Source: Candidatus Brocadiia bacterium
GTDB lineage: Bacteria; Planctomycetota; MHYJ01; WSZJ01
NCBI GenBank assembly: GCA_013360825.1
Contig: JABWAY010000004.1
Coordinates: 1 to 32,292 of the forward strand
Direction: 5' to 3'
Length of the DNA stretch: 32,292 nucleotides
A program made the translations under genes and the position numbers. The notes beneath the pieces were generated by a model. The model did no database searches. It worked only from the letters and a program-made list of their open reading frames with translations, and was not told the DNA's origin. Positions 1 through 7,696 of this stretch are shown piece after piece (the first letter of the stretch is position 1; each line of letters begins with the position of its first letter).

Positions 1-1464
1 GCTGCGATGGCTCGATCCACGCCGCACGCCGAACTCAAAATCATCGCCGATCCGGAACGACTGGGCCCCGCTGAACGGGCCGGTGAGGCCGCCGACGTCG
101 ATGAACTGGCAGCGCCAGTAGTACACCGTATCGCGCTGCAGGGAGATCAGGATCTGAAGGTCCGGACACCGGGCATCGTCCGGAAGCGGGGCCCCGAGCA
201 GGATCGTCCCCGAGTCGTAGTCGATGAGCGTGAAGGTGGGATCTTCGGACACCTGGAACCGGACCTGGCCTGCGAAGTCCGGCGCGACGTTGGCGTCGCG
301 GAAGATGGCGCTGAAGACCGGCTGCTCATCGATCACGGGGCTGACGAATCCTCCGTCTCCATTCTGGGCCCCGTTGTTCTGGGTGTTCACAAACAGCGTA
401 TCGGGAGCGAGCGGCGCCAGATTGGCCTCGACGGTGAACAGCTCGGCCGCCGTGAACGCGCTCAGGTTTCCGGCGCTGTCACGGGCACGGACCCGCCACG
501 AGTAGGCGCCGGGAACGAGCGCCTGAGTCACGCTCGACGGCGTCGGGGTCAGCGTCAAGTCGGGAGACGGGATGGTCCCGAGGTTGTCGATTTCGACCAC
601 GTACGTCACCGCGGCGGGGCCGCAGGGCCCCGTGTCGGTGGCATCGGTCCAGTCGAACGCGACCGGGGAGACGACTGTCGGCCCTCCGACCGGCGCGAGC
701 TGGGTCGGCACCGTCGGCGCGGCCAGGTCCGCCGCCGGGCAGGTGACCGTCAGATTGTCGATGAACCAGCCCGTCAGCTCCTCTTCGGCGTCAATCCCCA
801 AACCACCGACGTCGCCGAGGTACCCGGTGATCTGGACCCGGAACCTGACCTGCAGGTCGATCGCCGTAATGGCCGCGAACTCGGGGAGGAGGTCGAGGAA
901 AAACGTGATGATGTAGTGATCGTGCATGCCGGCGCCCTCGGCGATCGTGTCGGCGCTCGCCGGAGCCGTGTCCACGTTCGCAAACTGCCGGGTCATGACA
1001 ACGGATCCCGTCGACGCGTCGATGAAATCGACGAAGCGATTGTGGAACGCGGTCTCGTCGTTGCAGGAGTCCATCTCGTACATCTCCGTGAACGACAGCG
1101 TCACCCCGGTCAGCGTCGTCAGCGAGATGACCGGGCTGGTGACGCTCGACTCGAAGGGCGTCCCGGTCGCGGCACCGTAGGCGATCGCGACCCCGTCATT
1201 CCAGTTCAGGCAACCCGCGCCCGCAAAGACAGTCCCGACGAGTGCGACATCAGCCAGTCCGCAGCCATACATCCCGGAGGTGGTCGCAGGCGTCGCGTCG
1301 GCTGCCCACTGCACCCCCGGGGTCCCCACCGGCCCGTCCACGGACCAGCCGGCGGGAAGGGGAGCGTCGAACGTCTCGGAGTAAATGACCGACTGGGCCT
1401 GACCGGCGGACGCCACCACCAGCAGGATCAGCAGAGCCAGTCCTGACTTGAGATCACGCAACAT
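1..1464 (-). CDS. Secreted surface protein with FN3-like repeats (3' end beyond left edge of window)
   Basis: Reverse strand is open from ATG at 1464 to base 1: MLRDLKSGLALLILLVVASAGQAQSVIYSETFDAPLPAGWSVDGPVG... ends ...GAQSFRIGDDFEFGVRRGSSHRS. Signal peptide, then FN3-like segments (PTVPTQLAPVGGPTVVSPVAFDWTDA...YSWRVRARDSAGNLSAF). Absent from the ORF track because it has no stop inside the window. Confidence 0.85.
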   Translation of the reverse strand, partial: MLRDLKSGLALLILLVVASAGQAQSVIYSETFDAPLPAGWSVDGPVGTPGVQWAADATPATTSGMYGCGLADVALVGTVFAGAGCLNWNDGVAIAYGAATGTPFESSVTSPVISLTTLTGVTLSFTEMYEMDSCNDETAFHNRFVDFIDASTGSVVMTRQFANVDTAPASADTIAEGAGMHDHYIITFFLDLLPEFAAITAIDLQVRFRVQITGYLGDVGGLGIDAEEELTGWFIDNLTVTCPAADLAAPTVPTQLAPVGGPTVVSPVAFDWTDATDTGPCGPAAVTYVVEIDNLGTIPSPDLTLTPTPSSVTQALVPGAYSWRVRARDSAGNLSAFTAAELFTVEANLAPLAPDTLFVNTQNNGAQNGDGGFVSPVIDEQPVFSAIFRDANVAPDFAGQVRFQVSEDPTFTLIDYDSGTILLGAPLPDDARCPDLQILISLQRDTVYYWRCQFIDVGGLTGPFSGAQSFRIGDDFEFGVRRGSSHRS

Positions 1465-1636
1465 CGACACTCTCCCCTTTCGCGACTGCGAACCCTCAGA
1501 ACCGGCGCTCGACCGCACCCCGCCGGCACAGGCCGGAAGCCTACTGAATCGGCACGGCCTGAACAAGGTTCTTTCCGCCGTTTCTTTCCCCCCGGTTTGC
1601 TGCCCGCCGCGCCGATTTCTGGTACAACCCCGACCG

Positions 1637-2563
1637 ATGCCCTCCCCCTTCCCAGGCCCGGAACAATTCAAAGAAGCGCTTCCCTTCCCGATCCACTGGG
1701 TCTCCGACGCGGAGTCCGCGGCGCCGCTGCGGGAGCGTCTCCTGGCGAGGACGGAACCCTGGGGAATCGACATCGAGACGACGCTGACCGGGCAACACCA
1801 CTGCGAGGTGGCGCTGGTGCAGATCTCGGACGGGCGGGAAGCGTGGCTGGTCGACTCGCTCGCGTTCGACTACAAGCCCGTCATCGAGGCCCTGTACGCG
1901 AGTCCCCTGCACTTTGTCATCGTCCACGGCGGGATCGGCGACCTGGCCGTGCTGAAGCGGGTGCTGCGGGTGATGCCCGACCAGGTGTTCGACACCCTGG
2001 TCGCCGCGCAGGTGCTGGGGATCCCGAGTCCGAATCTCCGGGAGCTGGCGCGGGAATGCCTGATGGTGACGATGACGAAAGGCAGCCAGCAGTCGAACTG
2101 GCGCGTGCGCCCGCTGTCGCCGGGCCAATACCGTTACGGCGCCCTGGACGCCTGGGTTCTCCCCGGGATCGCCCGGGTTCTCAGCGCGCGGGTCGCGGCG
2201 GCGGGGAAGACCGAGGACACGCGGGAGGGGACCCGGGCGATGCTGGAGGCGGTCCGGACGTACGAGCCGCCGAAGATCCACCCCTACGAGGTCGGGTTCT
2301 CCCGGCGGACCCGGGACCGCGGGGCCCGCGCGCGGCTCCACGCCCTCCTCGACTGGCGCACGGTCATGGCGAACCGGGGGAACATCGCGCTCCTGATGTC
2401 GGTCGGGAACCGGATTCTCGGGACGCTGGCGGAGCGGAATCCGCGGAACGAGGCGGAGCTGGTTTCGGCCGGATTCCCGCGCGCCCTTGCCCGCCGGTAC
2501 GGGGACAAGATCCTGCGGGTGCTCGCTTCCGTCCACGAACCGGACGAGCCAAAGTCGCATTGA
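1637..2563 (+). CDS. rnd: Ribonuclease D-like 3'-5' exonuclease (DEDD family, C-terminal HRDC-like region)
   Basis: ATG at 1637 inside ORF 1448..2563; motifs GIDIETTLTGQHHCEVALVQIS, FVIVHGGIGDLAVLKR, VFDTLVAAQVLG, YRYGALDAWVLPGI match RNase D. Confidence 0.85.
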   Translation: MPSPFPGPEQFKEALPFPIHWVSDAESAAPLRERLLARTEPWGIDIETTLTGQHHCEVALVQISDGREAWLVDSLAFDYKPVIEALYASPLHFVIVHGGIGDLAVLKRVLRVMPDQVFDTLVAAQVLGIPSPNLRELARECLMVTMTKGSQQSNWRVRPLSPGQYRYGALDAWVLPGIARVLSARVAAAGKTEDTREGTRAMLEAVRTYEPPKIHPYEVGFSRRTRDRGARARLHALLDWRTVMANRGNIALLMSVGNRILGTLAERNPRNEAELVSAGFPRALARRYGDKILRVLASVHEPDEPKSH

Positions 2564-2588
2564 CAGGGTGGGGGGATGTCCGTAAGAT
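2560..2588 (+). promoter_or_regulatory. Sigma70-type promoter for tRNA-Val
   Basis: TTGACA (2560-2565), 17 bp spacer, TAAGAT (2583-2588), about 13 bp upstream of the mature tRNA. Confidence 0.7.
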
Positions 2589-2601
2589 CCCCCGCTCTTC
2601 G

Positions 2602-2675
2602 GGGCGGATAGTTCAGCTGGCTAGAACGCCTGCTCGACACGCAGGAGGTCACAGGTTCAAATCCTGTTCCGCCCA
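2602..2675 (+). tRNA. tRNA-Val (anticodon GAC), CCA not encoded
   Basis: Full cloverleaf: GGGCGGA TA GTTC-AGCTGGCTA-GAAC G CCTGC-TCGACAC-GCAGG AGGTC ACAGG-TTCAAAT-CCTGT TCCGCCC A. Confidence 0.93.
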
Positions 2676-2933
2676 TCCGGCCGCCGGGGATTCCCCCGTG
2701 CGGCGCGGCGTCCCGGGAGGGGCGATTCCTCCGGGGCTTGCGGTGGGCCTGTCCGGGCCCCCGGACCTCGGCCCGGATCGGGGTCGCCTGCCGGGGGACC
2801 GACATTCGACGTCCGGCATTGCCCCCAATGGGAACACCGGGAATTCTCATTGCAATTCCAATGCGATTCCCGTAGACCATGTGGCCGAACCATTGACCAG
2901 CCATTCTCATTGGACCATTCTCGGGGAGCCCAC

Positions 2934-3470
2934 ATGCCGGAGGTCGATCTGCACGCCGTCAAGGAGTACCTGAAAACACACCTGGCGCATTTCACGGAGC
3001 CGGCGCAGGTCCGGTTCCGGGAGATTCAGAAGCAGGTCAAGAGCCAGTTCGGGTACGGGATGTTCATGCCGCAGCTCTCCGCCCTGATCCGCGAAATCAA
3101 TCCGGCGCTCTCCAAGCCGCCGCGGAAGAAGGCCGGGAAGAAGAAGCCGGCCGGGAAACCCGGGCGGAAACCCGGGCGGAAGGCCGGACGGAAGCCCGGA
3201 CCGAAGCCGGGTCGGAAACCCGGACGGAAGCCGGGCCGGAAACCCGGGCGCCCCGCGGGCACCCGCCGTGGACCCGGTCGCCCCCGGGGAACCGGAAACA
3301 CGGCCGGCCAGTTCCTGATCAGGGTGGGACGGAAGCTCTCGTTCGCCCGCTCCCGGGACCACGTCCAGTCGATCATCGACAAAATGGTCGCCGCCGGACA
3401 GAGCCTCGGGCGCCTCAGGATTTTTTCGCTCTCCCCCGTCCGTGTCTCGACCCGGATCACGCTCGAGTAG
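2934..3470 (+). CDS. AT-hook / histone H1-like basic nucleoid-associated protein
   Basis: MPEVDLHAVKEYLKTHLAHF...; central Lys/Arg/Pro/Gly tract (PPRKKAGKKKPAGKPGRKPGRKAGRKPGPKPGRKPGRKPGRKPGRPAGTRRGPGRPRGTG); SD-like GGGGAG upstream; terminator downstream. Confidence 0.75.
   Translation: MPEVDLHAVKEYLKTHLAHFTEPAQVRFREIQKQVKSQFGYGMFMPQLSALIREINPALSKPPRKKAGKKKPAGKPGRKPGRKAGRKPGPKPGRKPGRKPGRKPGRPAGTRRGPGRPRGTGNTAGQFLIRVGRKLSFARSRDHVQSIIDKMVAAGQSLGRLRIFSLSPVRVSTRITLE
3124..3290 (+). repeat. In-gene tandem repeat encoding (G/P)RKPGRKP units
   Basis: Repeated CGGAAACCCGG / CGGAAGCCGGG units in the nucleoid-protein gene. Confidence 0.8.
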
Positions 3471-3490
3471 CCATCCCGACGACCTCCCGG

Positions 3491-3522
3491 CCCCGGCGAG
3501 ACCCGCCGGGGCTTCTTTTTTT
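3491..3522 (+). terminator. Rho-independent terminator of the nucleoid-protein gene
   Basis: CCCCGGCG-agacc-CGCCGGGG followed by CTTCTTTTTTT. Confidence 0.85.
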
Positions 3523-3546
3523 CCCCTGCGCACGCCCGCGCGGCCC

Positions 3547-3575
3547 TTGACGCCCCGCCCGGACCCCGATAGGAT
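3547..3575 (+). promoter_or_regulatory. Sigma70-type promoter for tRNA-Ala
   Basis: TTGACG (3547-3552), 17 bp, TAGGAT (3570-3575). Confidence 0.6.
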
Positions 3576-3606
3576 CCCCGCCCTCTTGACGGCGGCGCGT
3601 CGGCAT

Positions 3607-3679
3607 GGGGCTGTAGCTCAACTGGGAGAGCGCCAGAATCGCACTCTGGAGGTTGGCGGTTCGATCCCGCTCAGCTCCA
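3607..3679 (+). tRNA. tRNA-Ala (anticodon CGC)
   Basis: GGGGCTG...CCAGA-ATCGCAC-TCTGG...CAGCTCC A; acceptor stem has the G3:U70 alanine identity pair; CCA not encoded. Confidence 0.93.
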
Positions 3680-3853
3680 TCCCGACGCGCCGCCAACGAT
3701 CCGGATGACCTGCCCTTCGGGAAGTCAAGACATCGCCCGTCGCCCGCCCCCAGACCTGTCCGAAAGGATTTGACTTCGCCCCGCCGCAAGGGTTACAAGC
3801 CATATTCCAACCCGGGCGGCCCAGGACGGGCCCAGTGGAGGTAGACCCCAGGC

Positions 3854-4672
3854 ATGTGGATCGTCAAAAACGTCCTTCGCGGCTCGATCCAGATCGAAGA
3901 CCTCAAGGTCAAGATCCCCGCCAAGGACTATTTCGACCTGGATAAGATCGGCCGGGAGCGCGCGGAACAGTCGCGCCAGCTCAAGCTTGCGATGGAGGAA
4001 GGCTACCTCCAGAACGTCAAGAAGTCCGACCCCGGGACCAACGAGGCCGTGCTGGTCAAGGAGGAGACCCGGAGCGAGATCAAGTCGAAGATCGAGGAAC
4101 TGCGCGCCGCGATCGTCAAGTCTCCCGACAAGGAGACGGTCCTGAAGGCGATCGGGGATCTCCGCGGCGTCCTGGCGGGCTCGAAGGATGTGGAACAGAT
4201 CCGCGCCGACTTCGACGACCTGAAGAAGCTGGTCTCCTCCATGGACGGCGACGGCGGCTGGCTCAAGAAGGAATTCGAGAAGCTGCGGACCTCGTTCTTC
4301 GACAAGGAGAAGGACGAGAAGACCCTGATGAAGCGGGAGGTCCTGGAGCTCCGGAAGGCGGTGCTCGAGGAGCGCGGACGGTCCCAGGCGGTGCTCACGC
4401 AGTTCAACGAGTTCCGGGACACCCTCCTCAAGGAATTCAAGGGGCTGCTCACCGGCCTGGTCGCCGCGGGCCCCCGCATGTCGGCCACCGGCGAGGGCGG
4501 CGAGGCCGTCGGCGAGCGCGTGCGCATGACCGAAGTCGAAATCAAGGCCCGCCTCAAGATGCTGGACCAGCGGGAAAAGGAACTGCAGGCGAACTTCGAA
4601 TCCATCGGAAGGAAAGTCGAGGGCGACATGGGTGCGGCCAATCAGGCCGACCTCCTGTCGGACCTCGAGTAA
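3854..4672 (+). CDS. Coiled-coil protein of unknown function, first gene of a pair with an actin-like ATPase
   Basis: 272 aa, long charged helical stretches (SEIKSKIEELRAAIVKSPDKETVLKAIGDLRGVL..., MKREVLELRKAVLEERGRSQAVLTQFNEFRDTLLKEF); no family recognised by eye. Confidence 0.85.
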   Translation: MWIVKNVLRGSIQIEDLKVKIPAKDYFDLDKIGRERAEQSRQLKLAMEEGYLQNVKKSDPGTNEAVLVKEETRSEIKSKIEELRAAIVKSPDKETVLKAIGDLRGVLAGSKDVEQIRADFDDLKKLVSSMDGDGGWLKKEFEKLRTSFFDKEKDEKTLMKREVLELRKAVLEERGRSQAVLTQFNEFRDTLLKEFKGLLTGLVAAGPRMSATGEGGEAVGERVRMTEVEIKARLKMLDQREKELQANFESIGRKVEGDMGAANQADLLSDLE

Positions 4673-4753
4673 CATTGAGAACACGGTGCCGGCGCGGCGG
4701 CTGCGGCCGACCCGCCGGACCCATCGTCCACCTCTGGAAGAAAGGGGCCGGGA

Positions 4754-5836
4754 ATGTGCGCTAAGGGAGTCGACATCGGAACGTGCTTCCTTGTGGGAGC
4801 GGAGTTGAAAGACGGGAAGGAAGTGTTCACGATGGAACGTGACGCGTTCTTCTCGATGCCCAACGAGGACTTTGCAGAGGACATGCTGACGAAGTCGGGC
4901 GCCTTCTACATCATCAAGGGCGACCAGATCTACGTCGTCGGCGAGGACGCGTTGAAATTCTCGATGGTGACGGGAAATGCCAAGGACTATCGCCGCCCGA
5001 TGGCGAAAGGGGTGCTGAACCCCGGCGAGGAAGAAGCGATCTCGATGATGGAGGTGCTCCTCGAGGCCGTCGTCGGGAAGCCGAACTTCCCCGGTGAGAC
5101 CATCTGCGCGACGATGCCCGCGAACCCCGTCGACGCCGAATTCGACGTGACCTTCCACCGCATGGTGCTGGAGCGGTTCCTGAAGAAGATCGGGTACGAC
5201 GTGAAGTGCATCAACGAAGCCATGTGCATCATCTATGCCGAGAACCCGACCGTGACGATCAACAACGAGGTGCTGCCGTTCACGGGCATCGCGCTGTCGT
5301 TCGGGGCCGGCATGGTGAACCTCGCGGCCTCCTGGCGCGCGAAGAAGCTGCTCGAGTTCTCCTGCGGGCGTTCGGGAGACTGGATCGACCGGCAGGTCGC
5401 GAAGGTGCGGAGCGTGCCGGTGTCCAAGGTGCAGAGCCACAAGGAGAAGTACCTCAACTTCGACCGGATCGACCCGACCGACCAGCTCCTGGTCGCCCTC
5501 GAGATCTACTACGAGGACCTGATCCGCTACGTCATCGGGCACTTCCAGCAGCAGCTCAAGATGGCCAATGCGACGATCGACGAGCCGGTCGAGATCGTGA
5601 TCGCCGGCGGGACCTCCAAGCCGCCGGGATTCGTGGACCGGTTCAAGAACATCCTGCGCGAGATCGGTCTCCCGATCCCCGTGAAGGCCGTGCGCCATGC
5701 GAAGGACCCGCTGAAGGCGGTCGCGGCGGGCGCCCTGATCGCGGCGATTTCCGAGGAGAAGAAGCGCAAGGCCGCCTCCGCAGGCGAGGCAGCGCCGAAG
5801 GCTTCGGCCAAGAAGGACGTGCCGCTCATCAGCTGA
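4754..5836 (+). CDS. Actin-like ATPase (ASKHA fold; MreB/ParM/Hsp70-like)
   Basis: 360 aa with phosphate-1-like GVDIGTCFLVGAEL, phosphate-2-like GIALSFGAGMVNLAA, adenosine-type EIVIAGGTSKPPGFVDRFKNIL, and KAVAAGALIAA C-terminal helix. Confidence 0.75.
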   Translation: MCAKGVDIGTCFLVGAELKDGKEVFTMERDAFFSMPNEDFAEDMLTKSGAFYIIKGDQIYVVGEDALKFSMVTGNAKDYRRPMAKGVLNPGEEEAISMMEVLLEAVVGKPNFPGETICATMPANPVDAEFDVTFHRMVLERFLKKIGYDVKCINEAMCIIYAENPTVTINNEVLPFTGIALSFGAGMVNLAASWRAKKLLEFSCGRSGDWIDRQVAKVRSVPVSKVQSHKEKYLNFDRIDPTDQLLVALEIYYEDLIRYVIGHFQQQLKMANATIDEPVEIVIAGGTSKPPGFVDRFKNILREIGLPIPVKAVRHAKDPLKAVAAGALIAAISEEKKRKAASAGEAAPKASAKKDVPLIS

Positions 5837-5856
5837 TTCCGGACCTGAAGACACGA

Positions 5857-5890
5857 GAAGGGGCGGCACATGCCGCCCCTTCTTTTTTTT
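5857..5890 (+). terminator. Rho-independent terminator after the actin-like gene
   Basis: GAAGGGGCGGCA-CA-TGCCGCCCCTTC followed by TTTTTTTT; perfect 12-bp inverted repeat. Confidence 0.93.
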
Positions 5891-5935
5891 GGGGTGGGTC
5901 CGATGCGGGAGGGGGGAAAACAGGGCCGGGGAGCC

Positions 5936-6931
5936 ATGCGCCTGCTGGTGTCGGCGGGGGCGGGGCTGGTGGCGCTGTTGGTGCTGGCCTGGTGGGTGGA
6001 TCTCCCGGCGGCGGGGCGTGCGCTCGGGCGGGCCGGGATCGCGGGGGCCGGGTCGATGGGTCTCCTGTGTGCGGCGGCCCTGGGCCTGCATGCGGCGGCC
6101 TGGCACCTCCTGTTGCGGGCGCAGGGGGTGCGCACGGGGGCGGCGACGACGGGCGCTTCGTTCCTCATGGGAAACGCCGTGGCCTGGGCGACGCCCTCGC
6201 TTTACCTCGGCGGGGAGCCGATCCGGATCTGGCACATTGCGCGGGTGAGCGGTTCGCTGAAGCGGGACGTCGCGGCGACGGTGGTCGTGCACAAGTTTGC
6301 CGAGTTCGCCGGGTTCCTGACGGCGTTTCTTGTCTGCGCGGGGGCGATGGTGTGGAGCTTTGATCTGCCACCGGCGTTGAAATGGAGTGCGGTCGGCCTG
6401 TCGGGAGTGCTGCTGCTGGCGTTTCTGGTGCTGGCGGGGGCGCTGCTGAGGCGGTGGCCGCTGGTCTCGGGGCTGATAAGGAGGGCTGGGCCGCGATGGG
6501 CGGGGGCCCGGGACGCGGCGCGGGACATGGAGGAGCGGATCGGGGAAACGATGCGGGAGCGGCGTGGGGCTTTCTTCGGCTGCCTCGCGCTGGCCGGGGC
6601 GCCGATTGTGCTCGTGGCCGCGAAGCCGCTTGTGTTCTTCGCCTGCCTGGGCCGGACGCTGTCCTTTCCCGAGGTCGCGCTGCTGTTTGTCCTGACGCAG
6701 CTCGTCCTCGCCCTTCAGTTCACCCCCGGTGGCCTGGGGGTCTTCGAGGGCGGAGTGATCGGAGCGTTCGCCCTGATCGGGATCGGAGGGGCGGAGGCGA
6801 TGGCGTACGCCGCGGCGCAGCGGATTGCGGACGCGGTGCTGGTCGGGGGCGGCGTTGCGCTGGCGATCCGGGGTGGGGCCGGGGCGTTTCTCCGCGGAGG
6901 GCCCGACCCTTCCCCGCCTTCGGGTCCCTGA
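5936..6931 (+). CDS. Flippase-like / lysylphosphatidylglycerol synthase-type integral membrane protein
   Basis: Multiple hydrophobic helices; VWSFDLPP..., LALQFTPGGLGVFEGGVIGAFALIGI typical of the flippase-like family. The first in-frame ATG (5870) lies in the terminator, so 5936 or 5903 is the likely start. Confidence 0.75.
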   Translation: MRLLVSAGAGLVALLVLAWWVDLPAAGRALGRAGIAGAGSMGLLCAAALGLHAAAWHLLLRAQGVRTGAATTGASFLMGNAVAWATPSLYLGGEPIRIWHIARVSGSLKRDVAATVVVHKFAEFAGFLTAFLVCAGAMVWSFDLPPALKWSAVGLSGVLLLAFLVLAGALLRRWPLVSGLIRRAGPRWAGARDAARDMEERIGETMRERRGAFFGCLALAGAPIVLVAAKPLVFFACLGRTLSFPEVALLFVLTQLVLALQFTPGGLGVFEGGVIGAFALIGIGGAEAMAYAAAQRIADAVLVGGGVALAIRGGAGAFLRGGPDPSPPSGP

Positions 6932-6946
6932 ATACCTGCGGGCGGG

Positions 6947-7696
6947 TCAGCGGCCGGGGACGGAGTACTGCTCGGCGTGGAGGACGCGTTCGACGAACTG
7001 CCGCAGCCGGTCGCGCGCCCCGGGATCGAGATCGACGAAGGCGATCCCGAGATCCCAGCCGCCCTCCGGCGAGGGGACCTGCCGGACGACCTGGCCGCGG
7101 CCGCGGACCGGCGCGGCCCCCGGGAGGTCGAGTTCCATCTGGAGGACGTCGCGGGCGCGGACCTCGTCCGCGGTCCGGAGGCAGACGCCCGTTTCGCTCA
7201 GGTTCAGGACGGTCCCGGGCCGGCGCGCGGCGGCGGCGTCTCCGTCCTTGAGCCATCGGACTCCCAGCCGCCGGGCGATCCGCCGGGCGCGCAGGAAGAA
7301 CGGCATCGCGGGCCGGTCGGCGCTGACATGGTCGAACGCACGCAGGATCTCGTCCCGGAGGTACGGTTTCTCGATGTAGGCCTTCACGCCGGCCGCGAGC
7401 GAGGCGGGGACGAGATTCCGGGTCTCGACCGAGCAGGTCACGACCACCCGGACGGCGGGGGCGGTCTCGATCAGGACGCGCGCCGCGTTCACCCAGCCCA
7501 CGCCGGGAGTGCTCGGGTGGTCCGGGAGCCCCAGGTCCACCGTGACCGCCCACGGCCCCAGGCGGTGGACGGCATCCAGAAGCGCGCGCCCGTGGGCCAC
7601 CGACCCGACGAAAGTGTAGTCGCTTCCCCTCAACAGCGTTCCGAACGCGACGCTGGCGACGGGACGGGGGTCGGCCACGAGGACGGAGCGGGGCAT
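6947..7696 (-). CDS. Response regulator with C-terminal PilZ domain
   Basis: REC-like VLVADPRPVASVAF...VTVDLGLPDHP...KAYIEKPY; PilZ-like GTVLNLSETGVCLRTADEVRARDVLQMELDLPG...DLGIAFVDLD. Confidence 0.8.
   Translation of the reverse strand: MPRSVLVADPRPVASVAFGTLLRGSDYTFVGSVAHGRALLDAVHRLGPWAVTVDLGLPDHPSTPGVGWVNAARVLIETAPAVRVVVTCSVETRNLVPASLAAGVKAYIEKPYLRDEILRAFDHVSADRPAMPFFLRARRIARRLGVRWLKDGDAAAARRPGTVLNLSETGVCLRTADEVRARDVLQMELDLPGAAPVRGRGQVVRQVPSPEGGWDLGIAFVDLDPGARDRLRQFVERVLHAEQYSVPGR

Noticed and set aside
7-1446. 479-aa plus-strand ORF
   Set aside because: Antisense to the secreted FN3-like protein, which has a signal peptide and a coherent composition.
3124-3290. Regular short repeats resembling an array
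   Set aside because: They are in-frame codon repeats for GRKP units; no spacers of CRISPR length.
5870-5935. ORF-track start of the flippase-like gene
   Set aside because: The 5870 ATG is inside the terminator hairpin of the preceding gene; a downstream ATG is more likely.
3725-6292. 855-aa minus-strand ORF
   Set aside because: Antisense to the coiled-coil, actin-like and flippase-like genes and runs through the terminator; composition is artefactual.
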